64,000 nt of DNA from Polytrichum commune (taxonomy: Eukaryota > Streptophyta > Polytrichopsida > Polytrichales > Polytrichaceae). Positions 22,489 to 31,862 of the stretch are shown here, one piece after another. The position numbers were made by a program, and so were the translations under genes. The stretch is taken from positions 12,648,001 through 12,712,000 of the forward strand of contig OX485803.1 in assembly GCA_950295325.1 (NCBI GenBank), read 5' to 3'. How positions within the stretch are numbered: position 1 is the first letter of the stretch; every line of letters begins with the position of its first letter. The notes below the pieces were generated by a model. That model saw only the letters and a program-made list of their open reading frames with translations. It did no database searches and was not told the DNA's origin.

Positions 22489-23704
22489 TGTGAGCCCAAA
22501 AGGGTGCCCACATTTAGTCTTAGACCCTTGAAACGTTAGTTGATGCACTTTGAAGTAGCATGTTACTTCACAAAAATATAAAAAGAGTGAAATGTTAGTC
22601 TTAGAAGTACCATGTTGTAAGAGGCTAGGATGTGAGTTGTTATTGTGTTTTTACCTTCGGAAGGATTTGAGTGAATGAGGATAGGTAAGGAGAACTTGGA
22701 TTGAGTAGTTAGTGAGTAGGCTAGTACAAATGGATGGAGACAACCAAAGTGACTCAAGAGGCAAGTGCATTCGAATTGGGATGAATGGAGGATCACATGG
22801 AGCGCACAAGTGGACCACCTCATCATGGCCACTTAATGGGGAAGGCCCAAGGAAGAATGCAAGGTGGAGGATAAGCAAATTCTCAAAGCACCAATCAAAT
22901 CACGAGTTAAGCATCGTGGTTTGAATTAAGTGGTGAGCGACGATTTGGGAAAGTAAGGGGAGAAAGTTATGGCGGCGGAAAGCGAAGGAGGCTAAGTTTG
23001 GGTTGAAGCATCCCAAGTTTGGTAAAGTGTGGTAGGTAGAAAGCCAAGGCTAGTTAAATGTTCGAATTAGGATCCTTGTTGATCATTTGAGGGAGGAAGG
23101 CTTAGAAGATAGGATTGGCGCCTACTAAGTAGGAGGAAATCTCAAGGGCTTATCGTGAGCCTTGAGGGTGCTCACCCCCTCAAGCTTACTATATAATTCC
23201 TCATTCTTCCCTCATTCATCCTCTCTTTCCTTTGTGCTCCAAGGCACCCCACGAGTTATAAGTGTGGGTGTGGGAAGCCATATTGGAGCACATGTGTGTG
23301 CTTAGTTTTTAGTTTGAGAGCCAAGGCTTGTTAGCCTTGAAGAGGGCTTGACCTCTTGGTAGAATTAGTGTTGACGTGAAGGATTTTAAAGTTAATTCAT
23401 GATTCCAATTTGTGGTACTTAAAGTTCATGTTTTGAATACACGTGGTTGCAAGTTCCATGTTTAAGAGTTGAACACTTGATGTTGTGATGAGTGCAAAAA
23501 TATACTTGTGTGGATTAGTTAGTTTTAGTGAAGTTAGGAAATTCTCTCTCCCCCTCTCCTCTCTAGGATTTTAGGATTTTAGGATTAGAGAAGAATTGTG
23601 TGATTAGAAAGGGGTTGTTAGTAGAATTAGGGAAATTAGGTAGGAAGATTAGTTAAGGGCTTGAATAATTAGTGAGGTAGTTGGGGATTACAACTACAAA
23701 GTTG

Positions 23705-23950
23705 TGGGTTCATGAAGGAGCTGGGTTTATGAAGGAGCTGGGTTTGTTTAGTTAGAAAGTAAAGAGCTGGGTTTATGAAGGACCTGGGTTTGTTTAGTTA
23801 GAAGCTAAGGAGCTGGGTTCATAAAGGAGCTGGGTTTATGAAGGAGCTGGGTTTGTTTAGTTAGAAGCTAAGAAGCTGGGTTTATGAAGGAGCTGGATTT
23901 ATGAAGGAGCTAGGTTTATATAATTAGAAAGTAAAGAGATGGGTTCATGA
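23705..23950 (+). repeat. Degenerate 17-44 bp repeat array within the Gypsy LTR
   Basis: GAAGGAGCTGGGTTTATG occurs about eight times with variants, alternating with GTTTAGTTAGAAAGTAAAGA-like spacers. The same array is present in the 3' LTR at about 33079-33324. It lies in the transcribed leader, upstream of the small ORF, and may be absent from the shorter, older LTR. Confidence 0.75.
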
Positions 23951-24237
23951 AGGAGCTTAGTAGATAGCCTACCTAATTAGCTCATAGACAAGTAGTTAGT
24001 TACATTATGCTAGTTAGTGTTATGTGTGGCTTTCACAAGTAAATGTATTTGAGATTGACTATAGAGAATAGTGTTTTTTTTAACACTTGCATCCTCTCTT
24101 TAAAAATAAACCACGTGCACAACTTAATGGAGAATGTGGAGCACTCTCGCGATGGCAAGACAAAGGAAGCAAAGACCAAAGGTGCGAGGGAGAGATTGAC
24201 ATAAGTCACATAAGTATTTCTTAATACTTAAAGGCTT

Positions 24238-24450
24238 ATGTACGGTATGGAGACACCAAGTGAGACCTCTTATAGTAGCGATACGGAATACACAAGTGAT
24301 AGTTCAAGTGGTAGTATAGAGTCAACGGCACGGACTCCATTTAGGAGAGGGATATCCTTAAGGGCTTGTGTAGCTAAAGCAGCCGGATGGACGTTAGAAG
24401 CAAACAAAGACAAAATAACACCCGAGCATAAGGAGGTTAAAATAACATAG
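24238..24450 (+). CDS. Small ORF inside the Gypsy 5' LTR, 70 aa, unknown function
   Basis: Starts MYGMETPSETSYSSDTEYTS, a Ser/Thr-rich acidic N-terminus. The C-terminal half is basic and contains GISLRACVAKAAGWTLEA. It lies about 1 kb downstream of the predicted transcript start, hence in the leader of the genomic RNA and upstream of gag-pol. The older LTR (34138-34324) encodes a related peptide in the same place, with MCLMEST and the core GKSLKACVAKAVGWTLEK and one in-frame stop. Protein-level conservation between diverged LTRs suggests selection. No known domain recognised. It could instead be a leader exon or an upstream regulatory ORF. Confidence 0.5.
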   Translation: MYGMETPSETSYSSDTEYTSDSSSGSIESTARTPFRRGISLRACVAKAAGWTLEANKDKITPEHKEVKIT

Positions 24451-24653
24451 TTAACTTGTGCATTCTCCACATACGTATTGAAATCGTACATTGAGTTGTT
24501 AAAAGTGAAATTCCAGTTAAATCCAAGACCACTTGAAGGGTGAACATTGCACTATGGACTCATCCAAGTCCAAATCCAATACCGCGGAGGAATGTGAGCC
24601 CAAACCCACTACTCGGACTACGGACGCTTAAGGGTGGGGGGTTTGGCCTCACA

Positions 24654-25563
24654 TAATTGGTGCGTCTGCCGGGAGCGAAGCGGAAGGTAGTTACAAGACT
24701 TGGAGGCGACTAGGAGACTTGGAGGCAACTAGGAAAAATTGGAGACACAAACTTGAGAGAAGGGAAGGAGCACCCGAAACTCGGTAAGTATTCTCTCTTT
24801 GGGTTACATTTGAATTCATTGTATTTCAACTATTCCTTTGAATGAATTGCATTGTCAATTACGCAAATTCATTTTTGAGGAAGGAGCGCGGCGAAGGTAC
24901 GTCCTCAACCTTTTTGGGGATTTGCTAAGAACTTAAAAGGAACCTATAACCGAGTAGCTCATTAAAACATTAGAGGGTAAATTCATCTTAGGACATTGAA
25001 CTTTGACACTCACCTCGGAGTGAGTCTCAAAGTTTTGGGAGTTGTCATTTCATGCTCTAGATTAAATTAATATTTCACAAAGTTTATGGTGTTGTTACAT
25101 TGAGTCACGATTGAGGGGAGTGCTAACTCACAGGGGGATGCGATTGCTCAAGGTATGTTTATTTCTTCAAAGTGAACTCATTAACTAATTAAGGAATGCC
25201 TTTTGTACTCGTGATTGTTGTTATCCGTTGTAGAGGGTAATTCCCGAATTGAGGATGGTGTGAGAAGTTGAAGGGTGAAGCCTCGACTTTTAACATAATC
25301 TACTCGGAAGGTCACCCCCTCACAATCGGTATTGTGGTGAGTGTTAATTTGCGGGAAGGTGCGGAGGTGATGCTCCGACTTAATCAAAAAATTAACATGA
25401 ACATGCCTATCCCCTATTGGGATTCTTTCACCTAAGTGGGCTTGCAGGTTCTTTTCCTCACCCCCTAAAAAAATTTATAACCACACCAAGACAAGTGAAA
25501 ATATTAAGAGGGGAATTGCTAGGATTATGTGTGGTCAAGTGAGGGTCGATCGATTCTTATGGA
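24654..25563 (+). other. Gypsy untranslated leader
   Basis: About 0.9 kb between LTR and gag, containing the primer-binding site at its start and no other long open frame on the sense strand. Presumably it carries packaging signals. The GGTAAGT-containing sequence near 24783 could act as a splice donor, but no product was inferred. Confidence 0.5.
24658..24675 (+). promoter_or_regulatory. Gypsy primer-binding site
   Basis: Four bases after the 5' LTR the element reads TGGTGCGTCTGCCGGGAG, complementary to a tRNA ending in TCCCGGCAGACGCACCA, with the universal CCA. Position and TGG start are typical. The tRNA species was not identified from memory; a search against the host tRNA set would name it. 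Confidence 0.75.
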
Positions 25564-28500
25564 ATGCAAGGTAGGACTCGCTCACAAAAACCAAGTTTGA
25601 TAGTAGGACTAGAGAAATGTACTCGAAAGAGGCGGTCCTCTAAAATCAGTGATAGATTAGAACAAGATAATGTTAGAATAGAGAGTTGTTTGAACGTCGA
25701 ACCTAGGACTAGGTCAATTCTAGACACCTTAGAACTTGGAGCTCAACTTGAAGAGGAGATCACTCCCTCCAAATTGAGTGGTGAAACTTCTTCGGAAAAT
25801 TACACACTTAGAGAAGAATTCCCGGTAGAAGTTGATAGGGGATTGTTGAATAGTTCACCGGTCACCATGGCCGAGGAACGGGGGATGGATCCACCACCCA
25901 TACCCCCAATTCCGCCCATACCTCCTATACCTCCAATAGACCCATTGGTTAGGCCAAGAGGCCTACCAATTGTGGTTCCACAAAATTTAGCGGCGATGGA
26001 TATGCCATCTCATCTCCCTAAATTTTATGGGACCAAGGATGAGGACCCCTCTCGGCACATGGAACGGTATATCGAACGGTTGGCTAGCTTCCTCATAACC
26101 GACCCGGGTTATTGGTTAGTGTGGTTTCCTACCACTCTAGAGGGGGAAGCCTATGAATGGTATCGGGATCATGCCGAGGGACATTTTAGGGGATGGGAAC
26201 AATTACAAAGGGAGTTTCTTAACGAATTTAGGCCGGAAGTGGGTCAAAGTACCGCATTAAGGGCATTGTCGTCATTGAAGCAAGGAAGGGAGGAAGAAAT
26301 TTCGGCTTACATTAGGAGGTTTGATTTAGTGTGCACTAGATTTGTGGGTACCATGCTCAACGACGACACGCTAAAGCAATTTTTCATTCAAGGGTTTTTT
26401 AAGTCCGGAACTATTAGGGGTGTTCTAGAAAGGAATCCCTTGACCTTGGCGGATGCCAAGCGTGCGGCTAGAGATATTGAAAACTTGGATAAAGATCACG
26501 AAAGGCTATGGAGAAGGGAGGATGAATTGATCCCACAATTCATCCCCATACGCCCTAGGGTGGTAGCGGTAGAACCCGCTAAGTATGAGAACCAAATTCC
26601 ATATGCCATTGTGGACACCGGTCCCCGACCTTTAGCGGTTAGGGAACCGGCACCTCTTTTGGCACTACCGGCCCCTAGAACGGATCCACACTTGGAGGAG
26701 GTTGAGAGAAGACTAGGTGCTAGCCAACTAGGATTCCAAGAGGCTATGATAAAACAAATGCAAAGCCTCACGGATCAAATGTCATTAATGATCCGGAGTC
26801 AACAACCGGGGCCTCCACCCCCGGTTGAGTCGGGTAGGCATTCTTCCGGATTATGGTGTGTCCAATGTGGCCAACCGGGCCACACGCGTCAATTTTGTAG
26901 AAGTGGACAAAACCGTGACCAAAGAGGAAACGGTAACCCACCTCAACAAAATCAACGAGGTCAAGCGCCACCTCACTATGGAAATGGAAGCAATAGAGGA
27001 CCACAACCTAAAGGGCAAGGTGGCCAAAATTTAGAGAAGAAGGAATTTCATCCCTTTTGTGGAAGGTGGCACGCTCAAGGACAATGTTGGTCCGAAGGTC
27101 AAGAGTTTAATTGTAGCAATTGTGGAGGAAGTCATCCCTCGGATACGTGTCGCCAACCGGACAAAATAATTAATGTCCCTTACCCGGTGGCTAATCCACA
27201 ACAACAAGCAAGGGATAATATGCGAGGTGCTAGGCCACAAGGAGTACCGGCCAATGAACTTAGGCCACCTAACTTATACTATGACCATAGTAATGCTAGG
27301 CAAACTTTTCATCCACCGGCGGGCTTGCAAACTACAACCGGTTACATTCCAATACAAAATAGACAAGGAGTTCCACCTAATGGTAGTAACGGGAGACAAG
27401 CGCCTCCAACGGATCCGGGACCATCTAACTCCCAAGATGTTAGGTTCATGGATGGAGTGTTGGAGGCCACATGTGATGACATGCTTCCTCTCCCAACGAG
27501 AATTGGAGAGGAGCGAAGTCAATGGCCTCCTCACACCAATGCTATTACATATGAGTTAGTGAAGGGTAAGGGTGTGGTTGAAGAAGCACCTGCACTAGCG
27601 GTAACTACTAGGGCTAGGAGAGGGGATGCCCCGTTGGAGGTAGGAATAGGAGAGCAAGGAAATTACTCTTCGGATGAAGAGATTAATCTCTCCGAGTTGG
27701 ATAGGGTAGCTAGAAGAGCTACTAAGGATGTGGAGAGGGAAAATATAATTTTACAAGATAGGGAGAGGACTAATGCGGTACATGACTTGGATAATAGCGA
27801 TGTGGGTGAATGGGAAGGACCGGGGGTTCCCGTAGACGAATTCGACGTAGTGGGTAATTCTAAGGTGGAAAGATCTACCGGGTACGACTTGTGGGCGGAC
27901 CTTAGTACACTCAAGGCGGATATTACTTTCGGCCAACTATTGGAAATTTCACCCACGGCAAGGAAAACATTAAAGGAGGGAATGCCGGTACACAAGAGGA
28001 TGAGGAAGGTGAAAGCTAAAATAGCCGCTAGGATCCAATCACAAGGTGGAAGAGACGTGAAAGCTATAGAAATAGAAGTTGTTATAGTAGATAAGGTGGT
28101 TCCTAATGTGCTAGTCGACGGAGGGAGTAGTCTAAATATACTACCGGAGGATACTATGAAAAAATTGGGACTTGGACTCACGGGGCCTTCACCTTTGGTC
28201 ATAAATATGGCAAATCAAAGTTCGACTACGCCTTTGGGGATGATCAAGGATTGTAGAATGACTACGGGAGGTGAGGAGTACTTGGTCACCTTCCATGTCA
28301 TTAAAATGCACTCCAACAATGACACCTTCCCCATTTTGCTAGGTAGGCCTTGGTTGCGGATGGCGAATGCTATGGTCAATTGGGGTGGACCTAAACCATC
28401 CATCACTTATGGTCCGGAGGGTAATAGGGTCATAGTGTCCATTGGTTCATTAGAAGGATGGATGAAGAAGGAGATGTATTTGCCATTGGAGAAGGAAATT

Positions 28501-31500
28501 GATGACTTAAACGAGAATGAGATTGGCAAGGCATTGGTGGGAGTCGTCCATCCCGAAGGTCAAAGGGTTGTTATAGATTCGGGCTCGGGAAGTCTAGGTC
28601 CTAATTTTTACAATTATGGGGATAATGGGGATTATGCCCAATGGCTAAGGGAGTACCCCGAGTCCGAGGTTGATGTAATGGTTACATTTCACCAAGTAGG
28701 CTTAGGGAGTGAATTTCCTAGTGTTAGTTTAGGAGAGGGCTCATTGTTGGAGCCATGTGAGGTGCTCACCGAGGAAGAGTGGGTTAGCGGTGGGTTAACA
28801 TCTTGGGTAGATGACGTGGAAGAGGGTGAGGTTAGTTTAATTCATGTAGATGGGACTCAAGAGGAGGATGTGATTATTGAGTCATCGAAATTGGAGGAGC
28901 CTTTACATTTCAAGACCACGTCTACGGGGATAGTTGTAGGTCAAGATGTGAAAGATTACCCTAATGTGCCTTCCGATTGGTATTGGAACAAAGAGGAACA
29001 AGCACATGTGTCGGAAGCGGATTGGCGGTACGTGGATGTGAAATTAAAGAATGGAAAAACCCGACAAATGAAGATGGGCTCCAAATTGGGGGAGAAAGAG
29101 GTTAGGGAGTATAGCAATTTGGTGGATGAGTTTAGTGATACTTTTGCATGGTCCTACGATGAGCTTAAGGGAATTCCTAGGGAAATGGTAGAGCACCGGA
29201 TTCCTTTAATTCCGGGGGCGCGGCCAATTAGACAAAAGGAGAGGAGGATGAATCCTCAATTGCAATTGTTGGTGAAAGCGGAATTGGAAAGGTTATTGAA
29301 GGCCGGGTTTATCAAGCCGGTGGAAATCACGGATTGGGTTTCTCCTATGGTCTTAGTAAAGAAAAAAAATGGGAAATTAAGGGTTTGTGTCGACTATAGG
29401 AAATTGAATTCGTGCACACAAAAGGATCACTTCCCCTTACCTTTTATCACCTTGTTGCTTGAGGAGGTTGGAGGTCATTCGCGATATACCTTTATGGATG
29501 GGTATGCGGGTTATAATCAAATTTCCATAGCCCTCCAAGATATCCATAAAACGGCTTTTACTACACCTTGGGGTACTTTTGTGTGGGTAGTGATGCCATT
29601 TGGGTTATGTAATGCCCCGGCTACTTTCCAACGATTAGTAATGTATATCTTCACCGACTTGTTGTTCAAATCCATGACCGTCTTTGTGGACGATTTTAGC
29701 ACACAAAGTAATGTGGATGATCACCTACATTGTGTTAGGGAGGCATTGGTTAGGTGTAGGAAGATGAGGTTAGCATTGAACCCGGATAAGACATTTTTGG
29801 GAGTGAATAGGGGAGTGTTGTTGGGTTATGTTGTTAGTGAGAAAGGTAGAGAACCCGATCCGGATAAGATTGCGGCCATAAGCGACTTGGCAACTCCAAC
29901 CAATTCCAAGGGGATCTCTAAGTTGTTAGGACATGTGGGATGGTACCGGGAACTTATTCCTAATTTTTCAAAGATAGCGGTGCCCATTACCCATTTGCTC
30001 AAAAAGGATGTCAAATTCGAGTGGACGGATGCTTGTCAAAAAGCCTTTGAGGAATTGCGGGATAGGTTGAGCACCTATCCGGTGTTGATACCACCCAATT
30101 GGGGTAAACCTTTTCACGTCTATTGTGATGCTAGTAATGTGGCAATAGGGAGTGCGCTTTGTCAAGCAACGGGAGAAAAAGAGAAGGATCAACCTATAGC
30201 TTATGCGAGTAAGCAATTGACCCCCGCCGAAAGAAACTACTCTACAACGGAGAGGGAGTGCCTAGCCATGGTGTTTTCCGTTAAAAAGTTTAGGCATTAC
30301 CTCATGTGCAACCCGGTTGTATTTTTTGTTGACCACATGGCTATCAAGTATCTAATTAACAAGGCGGAGTTAAGTGGTAGGTTAGCTAGGTGGGTTTTGT
30401 TATTAGAAGAATTCGACTACACGGTGGAATATAAACCGGGTCGTATGCATTTACAAGCGGACCACTTGTCTAGGTTGTCGGAGGAGATAGGAAAAAATCC
30501 GGTAAATGATATGTTAGTAGATGATAGCCTCTTTGTGGTCACTTCTACACCGGAGTGGTATGCGGGCATAGTGGAATTTCTAACAACCCACAAGTTGCCC
30601 AAAGAGTGGACAAAAGAAGAGAGAAGGAAGGTGAGGGTAAATAGTAGGCAATTTGTTGTAGTGGGCCATAGGTTGTTTAGAAGGGGGTCCGATGGTATTT
30701 TACGACGATGCGTGTCAAAAACGGAGGTTGAAGCGATTTTAATCGCTTGCCACGATAGCGCTTGCGGCGGTCACTTCTCGGGTCAACTCACCGGGCAAAA
30801 AATACTTAGAGCGGGCTACTTTTGGCCTACACTATTTAAGGACGCCCATGACTATGTAAGGAAATGCGACGCTTGCCAACGGTATGCCCGAAACGACCTT
30901 AGAATGGAGATGCCTTTACATGTATCATTACCCTTAATTCCTTTCGAAAAATGGGGCATCGACTATGTGGGTGAGGTCCATCCCCAATCTTCAAAAGGAA
31001 TGAAATATATTGTGGTGGCAACCGAGTACCTCACCAAGTGGGCGGAAGCCAAAGCGGTGAAGACCGACACGGCGGAACACGCGGCAACATTTATGTACGA
31101 AAACATAATTTCGCGGTTCGGGGTGCCGAAGATCCTAGTAAGCGATAGGGGTACTCACTTTTTGAATGACTTGATTCGAGAGATGACAGAGAAATTTAAA
31201 ATTGATCACCGGAAGACTACTCCCTACCACCCACAAACCAATGGACAAACGGAAAGGGTTAACGGAATTTTGGTGAGTATACTACGCAAGACGGTTATAG
31301 ACTCGAAGCGGGATTGGGATACGAAACTAACGGCGGCACTTTGGGCATACCGTACAACCTATAAGGTAACTACGCGTGCTACACCATTTTCCTTAGTCTA
31401 TGGTCTTGAAGCGACACTACCAATCGAATATGAAGTCGAGTCACTTAGGGTGGCCGTGAGTACGAGACTTACCGAAAGTCAATCCTTACGAAATCGACTA

Positions 31501-31779
31501 ACCGATTTGGAAGCACTTGACGAAGGGAGGAGAATGGCGGCTCAACATATTGAGGCAACCCAAAGAAGGAGAAAGATTACTTTCGACAAACGACATAAGA
31601 GAAGGGCCCTAACACCGGGAATGATGGTCATGATTCAAGACGCACGAAAGCTTGAATTTCCGGCGAAATTCAATGCGGTATGGTTAGGACCTTACCTTGT
31701 CTATGAGGTCTTTCCTAATAATTCAATTCAATTGGAAACGTTGAATGGTGAGCTCTTTCCATCTTACATCGGGAAGTAG
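25564..31779 (+). CDS. Gypsy gag-pol polyprotein, 2071 aa
   Basis: One open frame from MQGRTRSQKPSLIVG. Gag core (Retrotrans_gag) spans about 140-330, with PKFYGTKDEDPSRHMERY and EAYEWYRDH. Two zinc knuckles follow: CVQCGQPGHTRQFC at about 432 and CSNCGGSHPSDTC near 520. Protease has VDGGSSLNILP with Asp about 852. RT has KNGKLRVCVDYRKLN and FVDDF (Asp about 1376). RNase H has YCDASNVAIGSAL (Asp about 1522). Integrase has a His-Cys zinc domain near 1730, GIDYVGE (about 1800), SDRGTH (Asp about 1861) and NGQTERVNG (Glu about 1897), the expected D-35-E spacing. No chromodomain follows; the end is VFPNNSIQLETLNGE. No stop or frameshift, so the copy is potentially active. Confidence 0.97.
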   Translation: MQGRTRSQKPSLIVGLEKCTRKRRSSKISDRLEQDNVRIESCLNVEPRTRSILDTLELGAQLEEEITPSKLSGETSSENYTLREEFPVEVDRGLLNSSPVTMAEERGMDPPPIPPIPPIPPIPPIDPLVRPRGLPIVVPQNLAAMDMPSHLPKFYGTKDEDPSRHMERYIERLASFLITDPGYWLVWFPTTLEGEAYEWYRDHAEGHFRGWEQLQREFLNEFRPEVGQSTALRALSSLKQGREEEISAYIRRFDLVCTRFVGTMLNDDTLKQFFIQGFFKSGTIRGVLERNPLTLADAKRAARDIENLDKDHERLWRREDELIPQFIPIRPRVVAVEPAKYENQIPYAIVDTGPRPLAVREPAPLLALPAPRTDPHLEEVERRLGASQLGFQEAMIKQMQSLTDQMSLMIRSQQPGPPPPVESGRHSSGLWCVQCGQPGHTRQFCRSGQNRDQRGNGNPPQQNQRGQAPPHYGNGSNRGPQPKGQGGQNLEKKEFHPFCGRWHAQGQCWSEGQEFNCSNCGGSHPSDTCRQPDKIINVPYPVANPQQQARDNMRGARPQGVPANELRPPNLYYDHSNARQTFHPPAGLQTTTGYIPIQNRQGVPPNGSNGRQAPPTDPGPSNSQDVRFMDGVLEATCDDMLPLPTRIGEERSQWPPHTNAITYELVKGKGVVEEAPALAVTTRARRGDAPLEVGIGEQGNYSSDEEINLSELDRVARRATKDVERENIILQDRERTNAVHDLDNSDVGEWEGPGVPVDEFDVVGNSKVERSTGYDLWADLSTLKADITFGQLLEISPTARKTLKEGMPVHKRMRKVKAKIAARIQSQGGRDVKAIEIEVVIVDKVVPNVLVDGGSSLNILPEDTMKKLGLGLTGPSPLVINMANQSSTTPLGMIKDCRMTTGGEEYLVTFHVIKMHSNNDTFPILLGRPWLRMANAMVNWGGPKPSITYGPEGNRVIVSIGSLEGWMKKEMYLPLEKEIDDLNENEIGKALVGVVHPEGQRVVIDSGSGSLGPNFYNYGDNGDYAQWLREYPESEVDVMVTFHQVGLGSEFPSVSLGEGSLLEPCEVLTEEEWVSGGLTSWVDDVEEGEVSLIHVDGTQEEDVIIESSKLEEPLHFKTTSTGIVVGQDVKDYPNVPSDWYWNKEEQAHVSEADWRYVDVKLKNGKTRQMKMGSKLGEKEVREYSNLVDEFSDTFAWSYDELKGIPREMVEHRIPLIPGARPIRQKERRMNPQLQLLVKAELERLLKAGFIKPVEITDWVSPMVLVKKKNGKLRVCVDYRKLNSCTQKDHFPLPFITLLLEEVGGHSRYTFMDGYAGYNQISIALQDIHKTAFTTPWGTFVWVVMPFGLCNAPATFQRLVMYIFTDLLFKSMTVFVDDFSTQSNVDDHLHCVREALVRCRKMRLALNPDKTFLGVNRGVLLGYVVSEKGREPDPDKIAAISDLATPTNSKGISKLLGHVGWYRELIPNFSKIAVPITHLLKKDVKFEWTDACQKAFEELRDRLSTYPVLIPPNWGKPFHVYCDASNVAIGSALCQATGEKEKDQPIAYASKQLTPAERNYSTTERECLAMVFSVKKFRHYLMCNPVVFFVDHMAIKYLINKAELSGRLARWVLLLEEFDYTVEYKPGRMHLQADHLSRLSEEIGKNPVNDMLVDDSLFVVTSTPEWYAGIVEFLTTHKLPKEWTKEERRKVRVNSRQFVVVGHRLFRRGSDGILRRCVSKTEVEAILIACHDSACGGHFSGQLTGQKILRAGYFWPTLFKDAHDYVRKCDACQRYARNDLRMEMPLHVSLPLIPFEKWGIDYVGEVHPQSSKGMKYIVVATEYLTKWAEAKAVKTDTAEHAATFMYENIISRFGVPKILVSDRGTHFLNDLIREMTEKFKIDHRKTTPYHPQTNGQTERVNGILVSILRKTVIDSKRDWDTKLTAALWAYRTTYKVTTRATPFSLVYGLEATLPIEYEVESLRVAVSTRLTESQSLRNRLTDLEALDEGRRMAAQHIEATQRRRKITFDKRHKRRALTPGMMVMIQDARKLEFPAKFNAVWLGPYLVYEVFPNNSIQLETLNGELFPSYIGK

Positions 31780-31862
31780 ATGTAAGGAGTACCGAGCTTG
31801 ACTAGGCAACTTACCCTTGGAGCAAGAGATGTTTGGATTCATCCCCCGATGGTCGCCAATTA

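Larger units (their letters stand above)
22489..24653 (+). repeat. Gypsy 5' LTR
   Basis: 2165 bp, TG...CA ends. TATATAA at 23190-23196, followed by pyrimidine-rich sequence, is the likely core promoter, which puts the transcript start near 23220. Positions 23705-23950 hold a degenerate array of GAAGGAGCTGGGTTTATG and GTTTAGTTAGAA units. A 70-codon ORF lies at 24238-24450. Confidence 0.95.

Noticed and set aside
22563-22924. Overlapping frames in the Gypsy LTRs (22563-22832 -, 22712-22924 +) as genes
   Set aside because: No counterpart was recognised in the older LTR, unlike the 24238 ORF; treated as chance open frames.
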